Source: Chitinophaga filiformis (GTDB lineage: Bacteria; Bacteroidota; Bacteroidia; Chitinophagales; Chitinophagaceae). Taken from it: a DNA stretch of 64,000 nucleotides. Each line of letters opens with the position of its first letter. Within the stretch, counting starts at the first letter, position 1. Below, in pieces: positions 1-9,737 of the stretch. The notes beneath the pieces were generated by a model, which saw only the letters and a list, made by a program, of their open reading frames with translations, was not told the origin of the DNA and searched no databases. Location of the stretch: the NCBI RefSeq assembly GCF_900102545.1, contig NZ_FNBN01000013.1:62001-126000 (forward strand), in the 5' to 3' direction. The translations under genes were made by a program, and so were the position numbers.

Positions 1-1450
1 CATTCACATCGGTATTGACGTAGATCAATTGTCCCCAGCGATTATAAACAGACATCCTGAAATCACTGATCCTGTCAAATACCCTTACCCGGAATACATC
101 ATTCAAACCATCGCCGTCAGGACTGAAGGCATTCGGCACATATACTGCACATTTATTGGAGGCTACCGGCACTTCAAGGTCGCCGGCAATATCGCAATCC
201 TGTGCATCAGTAATGTGATAGATATAATTACCGCCCCGCAGATTCCTGATGATACTATCCGCTTGTGAAACAATGCCGGGAATACTGTAAGTATAAGGAG
301 TTACACCGCCTGTTGCCGCCAGTGTCAGTTCAGCATCATTGGTAACGGCACAGCTCATACCCCGTAACGAACTGCCCAGAAAAACAAACGGCGGCGGATC
401 TGTTATTGAGATGTCATATAAAGTATCCAGGCATCCTTTAGCATCTTTGATGATAATATCATATTTGCCCGCATACAGATTATCAAATTCCGGTGATAAT
501 TTGCCTTGTGTATCCCCGTTCAGATAATATTCATAAGGTCCGGTACCGCCGGTGGTATTCAGCTGGATCTTGTTCTGGTTTTGCCCCGTACAACCCGCCA
601 GGACGACTTCTGCATGACCGTCAAATGCTGTTTCAGACACAGTGATCGTATCCCGCACTGTTACCCCGTTACGGGCATGTACAGTTACAATATAATCACC
701 CGAAGGGAGTCTGTCCCGGGTATTGGAAATACTGCCGTTGTCCTCCCATGTGCAGGTAAACGGCGGATATGTTCCTGTTACCGAAATACTGACAGAACCG
801 GTGCTCACGCCTTTACAACTGGGTATTATATCATATGATATCTGTGGCACCTCCCGCAGCGTGTCTGATAGATTGTCGATGGCAAGCGCTATGCCATAGG
901 CATTATCGCAGGCAACGCGTACGTCACCACCAAATACGATGTAACTGTATTCGCCATGCGGGGTAAATTCAGCAGTGAACCGTTGCCACTCTGTATTATA
1001 AAAAGGTCCCGACTGCCAAAGTAATTCCAGTGTATCCGTCAGTGTTGTTGCTCCATAAATAGCCAGTGCGCCATAACAGGTGGCTGAATCATATCCCCGG
1101 GCAAAACAGAGGTCAAAAGACACCCGGTAAGTTTTGTCGGGCAGCAGATCCGTATTCAGTTTCTGTGCGATTGCTTCCAGCCAGTGTGGTCCGCCTCTGA
1201 AGGCAGAATAGGTGCTCCCGTTCGAAGCCGGTTTATACACCCCTGTTACTCCTGGTTGAATATCAGGTGTAGAGGAAACAACCAACCATTGACCGGGTGC
1301 TCTATATTGAGAAGGTACCCCTTCCAGTGAGGGGTTGCGGATGCCTATGTCCTGCGCCTTCAGGATTGCCGGCATCACAAAGATAATGGAGTACAGAAAA
1401 AGTAACCTGTACACGGTTACCAGCCGGTAATACCCAGCCTTTAAATTCAT
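1..1450 (-). CDS. T9SS type B sorted surface protein with SprB-like repeats (3' end cut off by window)
   Basis: An uninterrupted minus-strand frame of 483 codons starts at ATG 1450 and leaves the window at base 1 without a stop. It opens with a hydrophobic signal segment (LLFLYSIIFVMPAILKAQ). A jelly-roll-like region of about 170 residues follows, then three 60-80 residue SprB-like repeats (residues about 205-430, with motifs such as GTGPYEYYLNG and LYAGKYDIIIKDAKGC). From about residue 433 the CHU_C / gliding-motility-associated C-terminal domain begins (VPNAFSPDGDGLNDVF, then SVYNRWGQLIY). Proteins of this type are exported by the type IX secretion system and kept at or released from the surface as adhesins or enzymes. 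No catalytic domain is visible. Only the final few dozen residues of the sorting domain should be missing. Confidence 0.88.
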   Translation of the reverse strand, partial: MNLKAGYYRLVTVYRLLFLYSIIFVMPAILKAQDIGIRNPSLEGVPSQYRAPGQWLVVSSTPDIQPGVTGVYKPASNGSTYSAFRGGPHWLEAIAQKLNTDLLPDKTYRVSFDLCFARGYDSATCYGALAIYGATTLTDTLELLWQSGPFYNTEWQRFTAEFTPHGEYSYIVFGGDVRVACDNAYGIALAIDNLSDTLREVPQISYDIIPSCKGVSTGSVSISVTGTYPPFTCTWEDNGSISNTRDRLPSGDYIVTVHARNGVTVRDTITVSETAFDGHAEVVLAGCTGQNQNKIQLNTTGGTGPYEYYLNGDTQGKLSPEFDNLYAGKYDIIIKDAKGCLDTLYDISITDPPPFVFLGSSLRGMSCAVTNDAELTLAATGGVTPYTYSIPGIVSQADSIIRNLRGGNYIYHITDAQDCDIAGDLEVPVASNKCAVYVPNAFSPDGDGLNDVFRVRVFDRISDFRMSVYNRWGQLIYVNTDVN

Positions 1451-1576
1451 AGGATCTTGTGTTTCAAATTGCTATTACAGTCAGATATAAAAGTTGGGCG
1501 GCCTTTTACATTCTCACATGATTTCCGCTTGCAAAGCTACACTTAATTGATAATTTTTCATAATAACTTATCATGC

Positions 1577-2173
1577 TCATAAGCGCTTAAACAGGTTCTC
1601 TTTCACAGTAGCGAACCATTCCTCTTTTAATATACTTAGAATGATGGTGCTTCTTCGGGTGCCATCGGGATTGGCGGCACAGCTCCGCATGGTTCCTTCC
1701 ACCGTACAACCAATGCTCTTCATGGCAGCTATACTTCTTTCATTATTGTGAGCAGCCCTGAATTCCACACGCTCCATATCCATCCGTTCAAAGGCAAATT
1801 GCAACAGCAGGTACTTACAGTGTTTGTTCAGTCCTGTACCCTGGAAGTCTTTACCGTACCAGGTATATCCTAATTGCAACATGCTATGTGCCAGCTGGAT
1901 ATCATAAAAACGCGTGCTGCCGGCGTACTTCTGCGATTGTTTATCAAAGACGATAAAAGGATATTCCTTTCCGGCATTACGGCCTTCTACGGCTGCCCGG
2001 ATGTATTCCCGCATAATACCGGGGCTGGACGGTGGTATTACTGCATAACGCCAGATATTAGGTTCCTCCCGGGTAAAGGGTATGAGGTGTTCATCATCAG
2101 CTAGTGTGAGGGGCCGGAGTAATACTCTCTCGTCTTCTAACCTGATATCATCTGAAAAATTGAATAGTGTCAT
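1577..2173 (-). CDS. GNAT family N-acetyltransferase (RimJ/RimL-like)
   Basis: A 198-residue protein of the Acetyltransf_3 type, which transfers acetyl from acetyl-CoA to an amine such as a protein N-terminus or a small molecule. The N-terminal half carries the RimJ/L-like phrase LEDERVLLRPLTLAD. The acetyl-CoA site lies around GTGLNKHCKYLLLQFAF, followed by the conserved ERVEFRAAHNNERSIAAMKSIGC (residues about 130-155), where partner strands and the catalytic-fold Asn/Ser/Met segment sit. The ATG at 2173 is the only good start. It stands alone: the next minus-strand gene upstream ends more than 300 bases away. The substrate cannot be told from sequence. Confidence 0.85.
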   Translation of the reverse strand: MTLFNFSDDIRLEDERVLLRPLTLADDEHLIPFTREEPNIWRYAVIPPSSPGIMREYIRAAVEGRNAGKEYPFIVFDKQSQKYAGSTRFYDIQLAHSMLQLGYTWYGKDFQGTGLNKHCKYLLLQFAFERMDMERVEFRAAHNNERSIAAMKSIGCTVEGTMRSCAANPDGTRRSTIILSILKEEWFATVKENLFKRL

Positions 2174-2497
2174 GGTGCATGGGTTTCAAATGTGTAAGGC
2201 AAATATACTCAATCGGCAGCTCACTCATTTGAATTCCAACACACCATGCGACTGTTAATTATCTTACTTATTATCTATTAAAATAGCCAGTACAGCTGCA
2301 CTTAATAAACGCTTTTGCATATGCCAGGAGTATATACTATCAGATTACCAGGATTTTACGGCCAATCTGATAAGTTTCCGTTTTACAATGAAGCAAAAAT
2401 ATAATTAAAATGTAAGTACTTTAAAAACGTACCGGAGTGTATAAACGAAGAAGGCGTCTGCTAAGCAGACGCCCCCTGATAATTGAAATGCTTTAGT
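2174..2497. other. Intergenic region between GNAT gene and YfhO gene
   Basis: This 324-base AT-rich gap holds the terminator of the YfhO-family gene at its right end (2453-2473) and presumably the promoter of the acetyltransferase at its left end. No open frame or RNA gene was recognised in it. Confidence 0.5.
2453..2473 (-). terminator. Hairpin terminator of YfhO gene
   Basis: A perfect 9-bp stem (GGCGTCTGC / GCAGACGCC) with a 3-nt loop lies just past the YfhO-family stop codon. On the minus strand it is followed by a moderately T-rich tract (TTCTTCGTTT). Confidence 0.6.
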
Positions 2498-5014
2498 TTA
2501 TGCTTTGGTTACCCTGTTCTCTTTCCACAATACAAAGATGCTGCCTGCGATCGTTAACCACAGCAGGATATTGGAAATGTATACCAGCTTCTGACTGGTA
2601 TAATAAGAAGAAGGTTCAAATTTGAATTCGATAGTATGCTGACCGGCTGGTACTGCAATACCACGCAGGATGTAGTTTACATTCGCGTAAGCTGTTTCCT
2701 TGCCATCCATATAAGCCTTCCAGCCATCCGGATAATATACCTCACTCAATACAGCAAACTGGTTGCTGTTTGCGCTTGTAGCATATTTGATCGCATCGTT
2801 ATCATAGCTAACCAGTTTGATGCTGGCGGCAGAATCAAAAACAGGCTGGCTGGTGCTTGCTTTGAATGCATTGTCCATGATCGCTGTCTCTTTTGGATTC
2901 AGTTTATCCAGGGCCTTAATGGCTTCAATCGGACCATTTACATACTGGATATCCCTGACAAACCAGGCCGCTCCCAGTGCGTCAGGATTACGCTGTACCA
3001 CCGGCATTGGCTGTTGCTGGTCCTGTGAACGGGTGATCACATAACGTGTATCCAGCATATTCAGCACGCCCATATTCAGACCTCCGCCTGGTTTTGCAAA
3101 CTGGCTTTCGATGATATCCTGGTATGTACGCAATTTAGCAGCATGGTAACCACCTACTGAGCGATGATAGTAAGATGTGATAGCGTCATTGAAAGGATCG
3201 CCTGTGGACAGGTTTAATACCCTGTAATGCGGGTCAGTATCCTGGAGGATCTGCTGATCGGCAGGCGTAGGTGCAAAGTTACTGGCCTGGTAGCTGGATT
3301 CATCCTGGTAGTTTTCGCTGTTGAGATATTTCTTAGCTACTACCAGCAGGTCTATCGTATTTACCAGTATGAATGCAGTGAGGATGACCACCGGCTTTGC
3401 AATATTCTTCATATAGCAATACAAGCCCAGGATAACCAGCATCCAGATCCACAGGATGTGACCGATACCGCCGGCAAACATCGCCTTTCTGTCCTCGATC
3501 ATCCCCTGCAGGATGCTATGAGCTACGGTGGAGTTTGCCTGTTGTGTAAAGCCATCCAGGATCTGGGAGTCGTAGCTGCCTTTATAATCGTTAAAGACAT
3601 ATACCAGTCCTGCAAATACGATCACACCACCGCTGACATACAGTATCTTTTTGAAGTTCTTTTGCAGGAATTCCTTTGCATCAGGTGCAAAGAATACCCT
3701 GTCCAGTGTCAGTACAGCCAGTAGCGGCAGTAATAACTGAGGGATGAGCAACGCCATAGATGGAGCCCTGAACTTGTTGTACAGTGGCAGGTGATTAAAC
3801 AGCAACCTGTTAAACCCGGTGAAATATCCCCCCCAGGCAATAAAGATCATTAAAACGGTAGCTGCCAGTATCCACCAGCGGGTCACCATATCTGCCTTGC
3901 CGCTGCCATTTCCAACGAGTACCACCAGGCCGATGATAGCGAGGAAGCAAACTAAGGCGCCACTATAGGGAGGGCCTGCGGTAAACGGCGCAATACCACC
4001 CCAGTATTTGGGTAAGGTAGCCGCCACCTGGCTGGCCTGTGCTTCGGGAACATTCTGTTGTACAAGCGCTGAAACCACTTTCGAATCAGGGCTGAGGTGT
4101 TCACCGGAACCGCCACCAAAAGCGTTTGGCATCATCAACACGAAAGTTTCACTCATACCCAGGCTATAGGAGAATGCATAGCTTTCATCCAGTCCCTGTG
4201 TTTTGGCCTGTGTCAGTTTACCGTCTTCAGAGAGATCCACTGTCTTGCCACCACGGATGGTATATTTTGAATACTCGTAGGTAGTCAGTAAGCTCTGGGA
4301 GGTATTGGCCACGCCAATCAATCCGCCGACAAGCGCAAGTCCTAACGCGATGAGCATATGTTTGAACTCTTTCTGCCTCACCCACATGATAATATAACCA
4401 ATGGTCATAATACCCAGCGTCATCAACAGGTAATAGGTCACCTGCGGATGGCCCGATCCTATTTCCATCGTAGCAAACAATGCTGTCAGTGCCAGCCCGG
4501 GTATGTATTTCTTTCTGAAGATCAGTACCAGTCCGGCCATTAATCCCGGCATATAGGCAATAGCCGCCATTTTAGTCTCATGCCCCACAGAAATAATGAT
4601 GGGGTCATAAGTGGCGTAGGCAAAACCCAGACTACCCAGTATGGCTGCCCATACATTCACGCCATAGGCCATTCCCAGGATGTAGAAGCATAAGCAGGCC
4701 AGAAAGAAGTAGTTAGCCGGCTTAGGCAGATAAAACTGGAGGATACGGCCAAAATCAGGCAGCAGAGATTTTGAATCCATCGCCACCTGGTAATTGGGCA
4801 TGCCGCTGAACAGGTGGGTATTCCACAAGGGGAAATGACCATGCGTCGCCTTATAATTAAAAGCATCCTGCGCCATCCCTTTCCAGTGTACAATGTCGGA
4901 CTGTTGTAAGACCTTGCCTTCCAGCGCCGGGCTGCAATACACCATTGCAACTATCAAAAAGACTGCAATTGCAATCACATGCGGGATGATCTTCTTCCAG
5001 GAAAAACTGTTCAT
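2498..5014 (-). CDS. YfhO family polytopic membrane protein
   Basis: About 838 residues with a dozen or more hydrophobic segments. It starts with a typical N-terminal membrane helix (IIPHVIAIAVFLIVAMVYCSP), then a large extracytoplasmic loop (GKVLQQSDIVHWKGMAQD, PLWNTHLFSGMPNYQ) that is characteristic of YfhO proteins. A soluble C-terminal region (GVLNMLDTRYVI, YYPDGWKAYMDG) precedes the last helix. The family has a glycosyltransferase-C-like layout and is linked in Firmicutes to lipid or teichoic acid glycosylation; the role in Bacteroidota is not established. The ATG at 5014 is preferred over a TTG at 5035 because it directly precedes the basic residues of the first helix. The gene is monocistronic, with its own terminator. 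Confidence 0.85.
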   Translation of the reverse strand: MNSFSWKKIIPHVIAIAVFLIVAMVYCSPALEGKVLQQSDIVHWKGMAQDAFNYKATHGHFPLWNTHLFSGMPNYQVAMDSKSLLPDFGRILQFYLPKPANYFFLACLCFYILGMAYGVNVWAAILGSLGFAYATYDPIIISVGHETKMAAIAYMPGLMAGLVLIFRKKYIPGLALTALFATMEIGSGHPQVTYYLLMTLGIMTIGYIIMWVRQKEFKHMLIALGLALVGGLIGVANTSQSLLTTYEYSKYTIRGGKTVDLSEDGKLTQAKTQGLDESYAFSYSLGMSETFVLMMPNAFGGGSGEHLSPDSKVVSALVQQNVPEAQASQVAATLPKYWGGIAPFTAGPPYSGALVCFLAIIGLVVLVGNGSGKADMVTRWWILAATVLMIFIAWGGYFTGFNRLLFNHLPLYNKFRAPSMALLIPQLLLPLLAVLTLDRVFFAPDAKEFLQKNFKKILYVSGGVIVFAGLVYVFNDYKGSYDSQILDGFTQQANSTVAHSILQGMIEDRKAMFAGGIGHILWIWMLVILGLYCYMKNIAKPVVILTAFILVNTIDLLVVAKKYLNSENYQDESSYQASNFAPTPADQQILQDTDPHYRVLNLSTGDPFNDAITSYYHRSVGGYHAAKLRTYQDIIESQFAKPGGGLNMGVLNMLDTRYVITRSQDQQQPMPVVQRNPDALGAAWFVRDIQYVNGPIEAIKALDKLNPKETAIMDNAFKASTSQPVFDSAASIKLVSYDNDAIKYATSANSNQFAVLSEVYYPDGWKAYMDGKETAYANVNYILRGIAVPAGQHTIEFKFEPSSYYTSQKLVYISNILLWLTIAGSIFVLWKENRVTKA

Positions 5015-5251
5015 AGATCTCGTTGTTATTTTCAATACTGTTACTGATGAATACTAACAGCCTCTAAATCAGAGAACTGGCATCCAATTATTTTCTTGGT
5101 TATTATTTAAAATAATAATGGGAGGCAATTTATGCTTAAATGTTAATCTTTCAAAGTGTTATAAAATAAGATATAATTAAAATGTAGGGGAAAGAGGGCT
5201 GATGGCAGGCGGGAAATGGAGTATACGCATATCGGAAGATGGAGAAAGTCA

Positions 5252-5836
5252 TCATCTCTCAATACTCTGTCGGCGGATGCGGCTTAATGTTTCGGGGGAA
5301 ATACCCAGGTAGGAAGCAATCATTTGTTGCGGAAAACGCTGTATGAGCTCAGGGTCTGTATTCGCCAGCTCTTCATAACGTTCTCTGGCTGTATAAGCAA
5401 TGCTGCTGTGCAGACGGCGCTGCGTCGCTATATGGTAACGCTGGTCAATGATCCGTACCATTGTTACAACGGCAGGTATCGTATCTAATAAACGCTGGAA
5501 ATCTTCATTGGTGATCAGTAAAAGATCTGTGTCCTCCCATGCATCAATGTTATAACGGCTGGGAGTCAGCATAAAGAAACTTTCACGATCTCCGATCCAG
5601 GATTCTTCCAATCCCAGGTTGATGACATATTCCGTTCCTCTACTATCAACACTGTATTGTCGCATGGCCCCTTTGAGTATAAAGCCAAAGAATTTGCAAA
5701 CGTCTCCCTCCTGCAAAAGATATTGCTTTCGCCTTAGCCTTTTAAACGTAAATGCTTTCATGACTATCTCGAACTCGGCATCGGTTAAAGTAGTTGAAGC
5801 ATAGGTATTAATATAAGACCGCAAAACCTCACTCAT
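5252..5836 (-). CDS. Crp/Fnr family transcriptional regulator
   Basis: A 194-residue protein with an N-terminal cyclic-nucleotide-binding-like barrel (LLQEGDVCKFFGFILKGAMRQY, residues about 40-65) and a C-terminal recognition helix (MIASYLGISPETLSRIRRQS) near residues 168-188. It lacks the residues expected for cAMP binding and the N-terminal Cys cluster of Fnr, so the signal is unknown. Short single-domain regulators of this type are abundant in Bacteroidota and often control a neighbouring stress or metabolic gene. The neighbours here are a YfhO protein downstream and a cytochrome c peroxidase gene upstream, all on the minus strand, but the gaps (237 and 456 bases) argue against a shared transcript. 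Confidence 0.88.
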   Translation of the reverse strand: MSEVLRSYINTYASTTLTDAEFEIVMKAFTFKRLRRKQYLLQEGDVCKFFGFILKGAMRQYSVDSRGTEYVINLGLEESWIGDRESFFMLTPSRYNIDAWEDTDLLLITNEDFQRLLDTIPAVVTMVRIIDQRYHIATQRRLHSSIAYTARERYEELANTDPELIQRFPQQMIASYLGISPETLSRIRRQSIER

Positions 5837-6292
5837 CCTTTAAAGGTAGGAATTTTCCTAAAAGCTGCTAAGCCGTTATTGCGCTTCGATAACAACATGT
5901 ATGATCACCTAACACTGTTCGGCATTTGAAACTATCTGCTGGCAAGCATTTCAATGAGGCTCCGTATTATCACTGAAAAAAGTATTGCGTATTTCTACGC
6001 AGTAATTTTTACTCCAACAAGTAGGATACGGAAAGTGATGATATACTCAAGATGCCTGTTCTATACCGTTTTAGCACCGATTAACAAAGTTGTAATGATA
6101 AATGTCATACCGCTTAATACTATCGTAATGATCTGCGTTATCAGGCATGCATGTAATACCAGATATACTGTAATATCTGTGCCAGTAAGCATTTTAATAG
6201 TACCAATGAATGTTGCTGAGATGTATGATCACGCCGATATATGCGTTACAAAGTCACTTCCCTCTCCCGTTTCCAAACACCGATCGGCAGTG
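5837..6292. other. Intergenic gap without supported gene
   Basis: This 456-base AT-rich region separates the peroxidase 3' end from the Crp/Fnr start. A plus-strand open frame of 139 codons crosses it and runs into the antisense of the peroxidase gene; its composition (Ile/Val/Tyr/Cys-rich, no family signature) does not look like a real protein. No terminator with a T-run was recognised after the peroxidase stop. Confidence 0.4.
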
Positions 6293-8020
6293 TCAATGCG
6301 CAGCAGGATCTTTATCCGTCAACGCTTCTATAAAAGCGATCAGCGCTTTCTTCTCTTTTGGTGTGAGCTGTAGCGGTACTGCGGATAATGTCTGGTTTGA
6401 TACAGACAAGCCCATGCCATTCCCTCCGCCCTTGTTATAAAAATCAATCACCTGCTCCATATTCCGGAAAGCACCGTTATGCATGTAAGGCGCCGTCACC
6501 GCAGCATTACGTACGGTAGGCGTTTTGAAAGCGCCTTTATAAAAATCTATGGGAAAGAATGACAGGCGACCGCTGTCTCTATCCTGCAACGGATGAGCAA
6601 GATCATCATTAGCAGGTGTACCCAATACTTCAAATTCAGTCCTGTTATAGAGCGGAGGTATCAAGCCATTGAATAAGGGCGCGAAATGACAGGTAGCACA
6701 TTGTCCTTTTCCCATGAAAAGGTTTCCTCCCTCCCGCTGCTCATCTGTCAATGCCTGCTTATTGCCCGCCATATATTGATCAAAAGGTGAATTGAAAGGC
6801 GTCAAGGTACACAGATAGGCAGCCAGCGCCGCCTGCACCTGTGGCAGGGAAATTCCACCATAGGCAGGCATGTTGTGTAACCTGTGCAGAACTGTGTCAT
6901 CATTGGCATTCATTTCCTGTGGACTATGCATCACCGCTTTAACCTGCTCTTCCAGGCTTTGAACCCTGCCATCCCAGAACTGGGAATACTGGTAGCTGGC
7001 ATATAGCAGTCCGGGCGTATGCCGGGGCAGGTCCTCATTTCCAGTAAGACTTTTGTTCCGTACAAGGCCATCTGTAAAATAACGTGCTGGCTGGTGACAA
7101 GTGGCACAACTGCGGGTGGCATTTCCTGACAAAGCGGTTTCGAAGAATAAGCGTCTGCCAAGTGCAGTATCTCCTGCTATACCATTATGTGGGAAAACAT
7201 CTTTTTTCAGTGCCGAAGGACTGAAGAGATCATGACTACTGTTCAGCAATAAACGTTGTAAAGGAAGGGCCGTATTTACGAGAAAAGAGAGCCTGTCAAA
7301 TGAATCAAAATCCCGCTGTGTAGCCAGCATACGGATACCCTGTTGTAAATAATAGGTAACGCTGTCTTTTTTATCCAGATCCTGGTAAGGCGTTAAGATG
7401 GTATCAATAGCTTTCATGGCAGCAGCTGCCTCCGCTATGCCGCTTTTTAAGAGAGGCGCGTCATATCCTGTGATGTACAGCGCCATGATACGTATCAGCT
7501 CCTGCTGTATGCTTTCCATTGCCTGGGGTTCGGTAGCCGAAAATTGATACAACAACGCATTCAGGTCCTCCGCTGTCTGCACCAGTACCGTAACCTCTGC
7601 TGCCAGTTCCTGCCGGTGCTGATAGACCTGCGGATCGTATAACAATGCTTCTATCTGCTGCAGGCCTACCGGCTCTTCATATTCGATATAGGGCTCCTCT
7701 ATTTCGTATTTGGCAGGTGCGTTAAAAACATAAGCTTCGCTCGCGAAGAAATATTCCAGGAAGAAGGCAATGGATTTATAGCTGATCCGGCATTCCCGCA
7801 GGGCCTGTTTCGCGGCTATTAATGAGGTGCTGTCGCCGGGTTGTAACTGTTCAATACGCTGCCGGAGTATTAACGTCTTCTCTGCAAAAACGGGTTGCTG
7901 CCGTTTAAAATAGGCTACTACCCCATCTGATAAAGAAGCAGGACGTTCCCCTTGTGACGTCAGTATCACTGCTATCAACAGCAATGCACAAATACCGGGG
8001 AACGTCACTCTCCAACGCAT
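6293..8020 (-). CDS. Di-haem cytochrome c peroxidase (MauG/CcpA type) with N-terminal helical extension
   Basis: A 575-residue exported protein that would reduce hydrogen peroxide in the periplasm using electrons from cytochrome c. Two c-type haem motifs are visible: CATCH near residue 302 (RSCATCHQPARYFTDG) and CATCH near residue 440 (GQCATCHFAPLFNG). PTVRNAAVTAPYMHNGAFR, typical of the distal-haem region, comes later. The first 270 residues are helical and lie outside the peroxidase domain, an arrangement seen in several Bacteroidota homologues. The ATG at 8020 gives a clean signal peptide (MRWRVTFPGICALLLIAV) and lies 5 bases beyond the stop of the phosphoesterase, so the two are probably co-transcribed. 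An earlier ATG at 8065 would overlap that gene. Confidence 0.88.
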   Translation of the reverse strand: MRWRVTFPGICALLLIAVILTSQGERPASLSDGVVAYFKRQQPVFAEKTLILRQRIEQLQPGDSTSLIAAKQALRECRISYKSIAFFLEYFFASEAYVFNAPAKYEIEEPYIEYEEPVGLQQIEALLYDPQVYQHRQELAAEVTVLVQTAEDLNALLYQFSATEPQAMESIQQELIRIMALYITGYDAPLLKSGIAEAAAAMKAIDTILTPYQDLDKKDSVTYYLQQGIRMLATQRDFDSFDRLSFLVNTALPLQRLLLNSSHDLFSPSALKKDVFPHNGIAGDTALGRRLFFETALSGNATRSCATCHQPARYFTDGLVRNKSLTGNEDLPRHTPGLLYASYQYSQFWDGRVQSLEEQVKAVMHSPQEMNANDDTVLHRLHNMPAYGGISLPQVQAALAAYLCTLTPFNSPFDQYMAGNKQALTDEQREGGNLFMGKGQCATCHFAPLFNGLIPPLYNRTEFEVLGTPANDDLAHPLQDRDSGRLSFFPIDFYKGAFKTPTVRNAAVTAPYMHNGAFRNMEQVIDFYNKGGGNGMGLSVSNQTLSAVPLQLTPKEKKALIAFIEALTDKDPAAH

Positions 8021-8025
8021 ATATT

Positions 8026-9591
8026 CTATTTTGTGGTAATAATCGTAAATGTATCTTTCACACAACTTTCATCATCCTGCACGGTATATTCTTTTTTACC
8101 TGGGCGGGCCACTACTGTGATGCTTTTGGTTTGCTGGCCTTTTTCGCTCCACTTGTAATGACCGGTAAAGGAGGCAGTCAGTATCACTTTGCTCTTAGCT
8201 TTGACATGCAATACAGTGTGTTTATTGACTTCCTTCATCAGGGTAAAATGGTCCCTGATCACACCATCCGCGCAGATCCATTTCAGGTCAAGACGATTGC
8301 CCTGTACTTCCAGCATGGTAGCACCGCCATCCGTGGCATTGGCATACTGCATGGCATCGTGCGGATAACCGGGTTGTGTGCCTCCCAGTTTGCCTGCCGA
8401 GCCGCTCAGCACATAAACAGTTCCATGGTTGGAGCTGTCTTTTACGTACGGACAGGAGTTTTCGCTGCCGTCGTACAATCCGGAGGACTGGCTCAGGTTG
8501 TGCTGAGCAGCGCTGTAAGTAGCCTCCATGCCATAGTGACCTTTCATCAGGCGGGTACGCTCGTAATCGTGACTATGACCGCATAACACCATATCTACGC
8601 CATAACGTTCCAGTATACGGATGAAATTCTCACGGATATGTACCAGCTCCATTTCATGATCGGAGTTGTGGGAGCCCATTGTATAAGGAGGATGATGCCA
8701 GTAAGCGATCACCCACTGTTTGTTCCTGTTGGCTTCCAGGTCACGTTTTACCCACTGTACCTGCGGACCGGTCGTATCATATAAACGATATTGCTGGTCT
8801 TCTTTTCCATAGGAATCAAGCGATAAAAAATGGATGTTTCCTATGTCAAAGGAATAGAATGCCTGTGTATTGGAAGGTACACCACCGGATTCTCCCTGTG
8901 TTGGCATGGAAAAATTCTGGTAGTAGGCTGTCTGGTGTGTACGTTGTGCCTGCGCTGCCGCACCGGGGAAGTCCCTGTCGTTATAATCATGGTTACCCGG
9001 AGCGGGGAACATGGGGTATTGTTTTAACAGGTCATCCTTATATACATTAAAGAATTTTGCCTGAAACTCAGCATCTGTACCGCTGTTATAGGCATTGTCG
9101 CCCAACAGTATCCAGGCATCCATATAGTTTCCATCCAGGTATTTAAGGACAGACTGTTTTACATTGCGCTGGTTTACGGAATTGTTGCCGCAATCGCCAA
9201 ACACACCGATACGATACATTCCTTCTTTACCCTGTTCCGGCAGCGTATAAAAGTAATTGGCGCTATCTCCCTGCAAGAGGGTTGTAAAATCAGCTATTTT
9301 ATAGTAATAACGGGTATGTGGCTGCAATCCTTCCAATCGTACAATATGTTCCGTAGTCAGGGTAGAATCATTAACCATATGATCTGTATTTTCTTTTGTT
9401 TCCCCGTACTGTACCCTGCTTCTGGTGGCAGTATTGGTGCGCCAGCGGATAGTCATACCATGCGCTGATCCTGACTGCAGATATGGTCCGCGGATCAGCG
9501 ATACGGTTGGTTCTTCCTCAGACTGTGCTGCGGCTATCAGGCTGCCTGCCATTAAAATGCCCGTCAGCAGGCAGGATCGTATTATACCCAT
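8026..9591 (-). CDS. Secreted purple-acid-phosphatase-like metallophosphoesterase
   Basis: A 521-residue protein with a signal peptide (LLTGILMAGSLIAAAQ). A fibronectin-like purple acid phosphatase N-terminal domain follows (residues about 30-115; GPYLQSGSAHGMTIRWRT). The calcineurin-like metal site carries all expected blocks: GDCG near 129, GDNAY near 164, GNHDYND near 199, WHHPPYT near 302 and GHSHDYERT near 340. It is expected to hydrolyse phosphomonoesters outside the cytoplasm using a bimetal centre. The last 80 residues form an extra beta-rich tail. AAGGAG abuts the ATG at 9591. The gene leads a probable two-gene operon with the cytochrome c peroxidase, whose start follows after 5 bases. 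Confidence 0.88.
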   Translation of the reverse strand: MGIIRSCLLTGILMAGSLIAAAQSEEEPTVSLIRGPYLQSGSAHGMTIRWRTNTATRSRVQYGETKENTDHMVNDSTLTTEHIVRLEGLQPHTRYYYKIADFTTLLQGDSANYFYTLPEQGKEGMYRIGVFGDCGNNSVNQRNVKQSVLKYLDGNYMDAWILLGDNAYNSGTDAEFQAKFFNVYKDDLLKQYPMFPAPGNHDYNDRDFPGAAAQAQRTHQTAYYQNFSMPTQGESGGVPSNTQAFYSFDIGNIHFLSLDSYGKEDQQYRLYDTTGPQVQWVKRDLEANRNKQWVIAYWHHPPYTMGSHNSDHEMELVHIRENFIRILERYGVDMVLCGHSHDYERTRLMKGHYGMEATYSAAQHNLSQSSGLYDGSENSCPYVKDSSNHGTVYVLSGSAGKLGGTQPGYPHDAMQYANATDGGATMLEVQGNRLDLKWICADGVIRDHFTLMKEVNKHTVLHVKAKSKVILTASFTGHYKWSEKGQQTKSITVVARPGKKEYTVQDDESCVKDTFTIITTK

Positions 9592-9737
9592 CTCCTTAAA
9601 TTTTCTGCGAGGTAGTCAATTTAGAATATTATACTGCTACCGGATGTATGAAATTATTGTTAAATAAAAATGACTGCATACATGTAGCATTATGGCACAT
9701 ATACTGCAGTCAGCCTTATTTGATGTAAAGATAAAAA

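Noticed and set aside
5954..6373. A 139-codon plus-strand open frame in the gap before the peroxidase
   Set aside because: It runs into antisense of the peroxidase and its composition looks non-coding.
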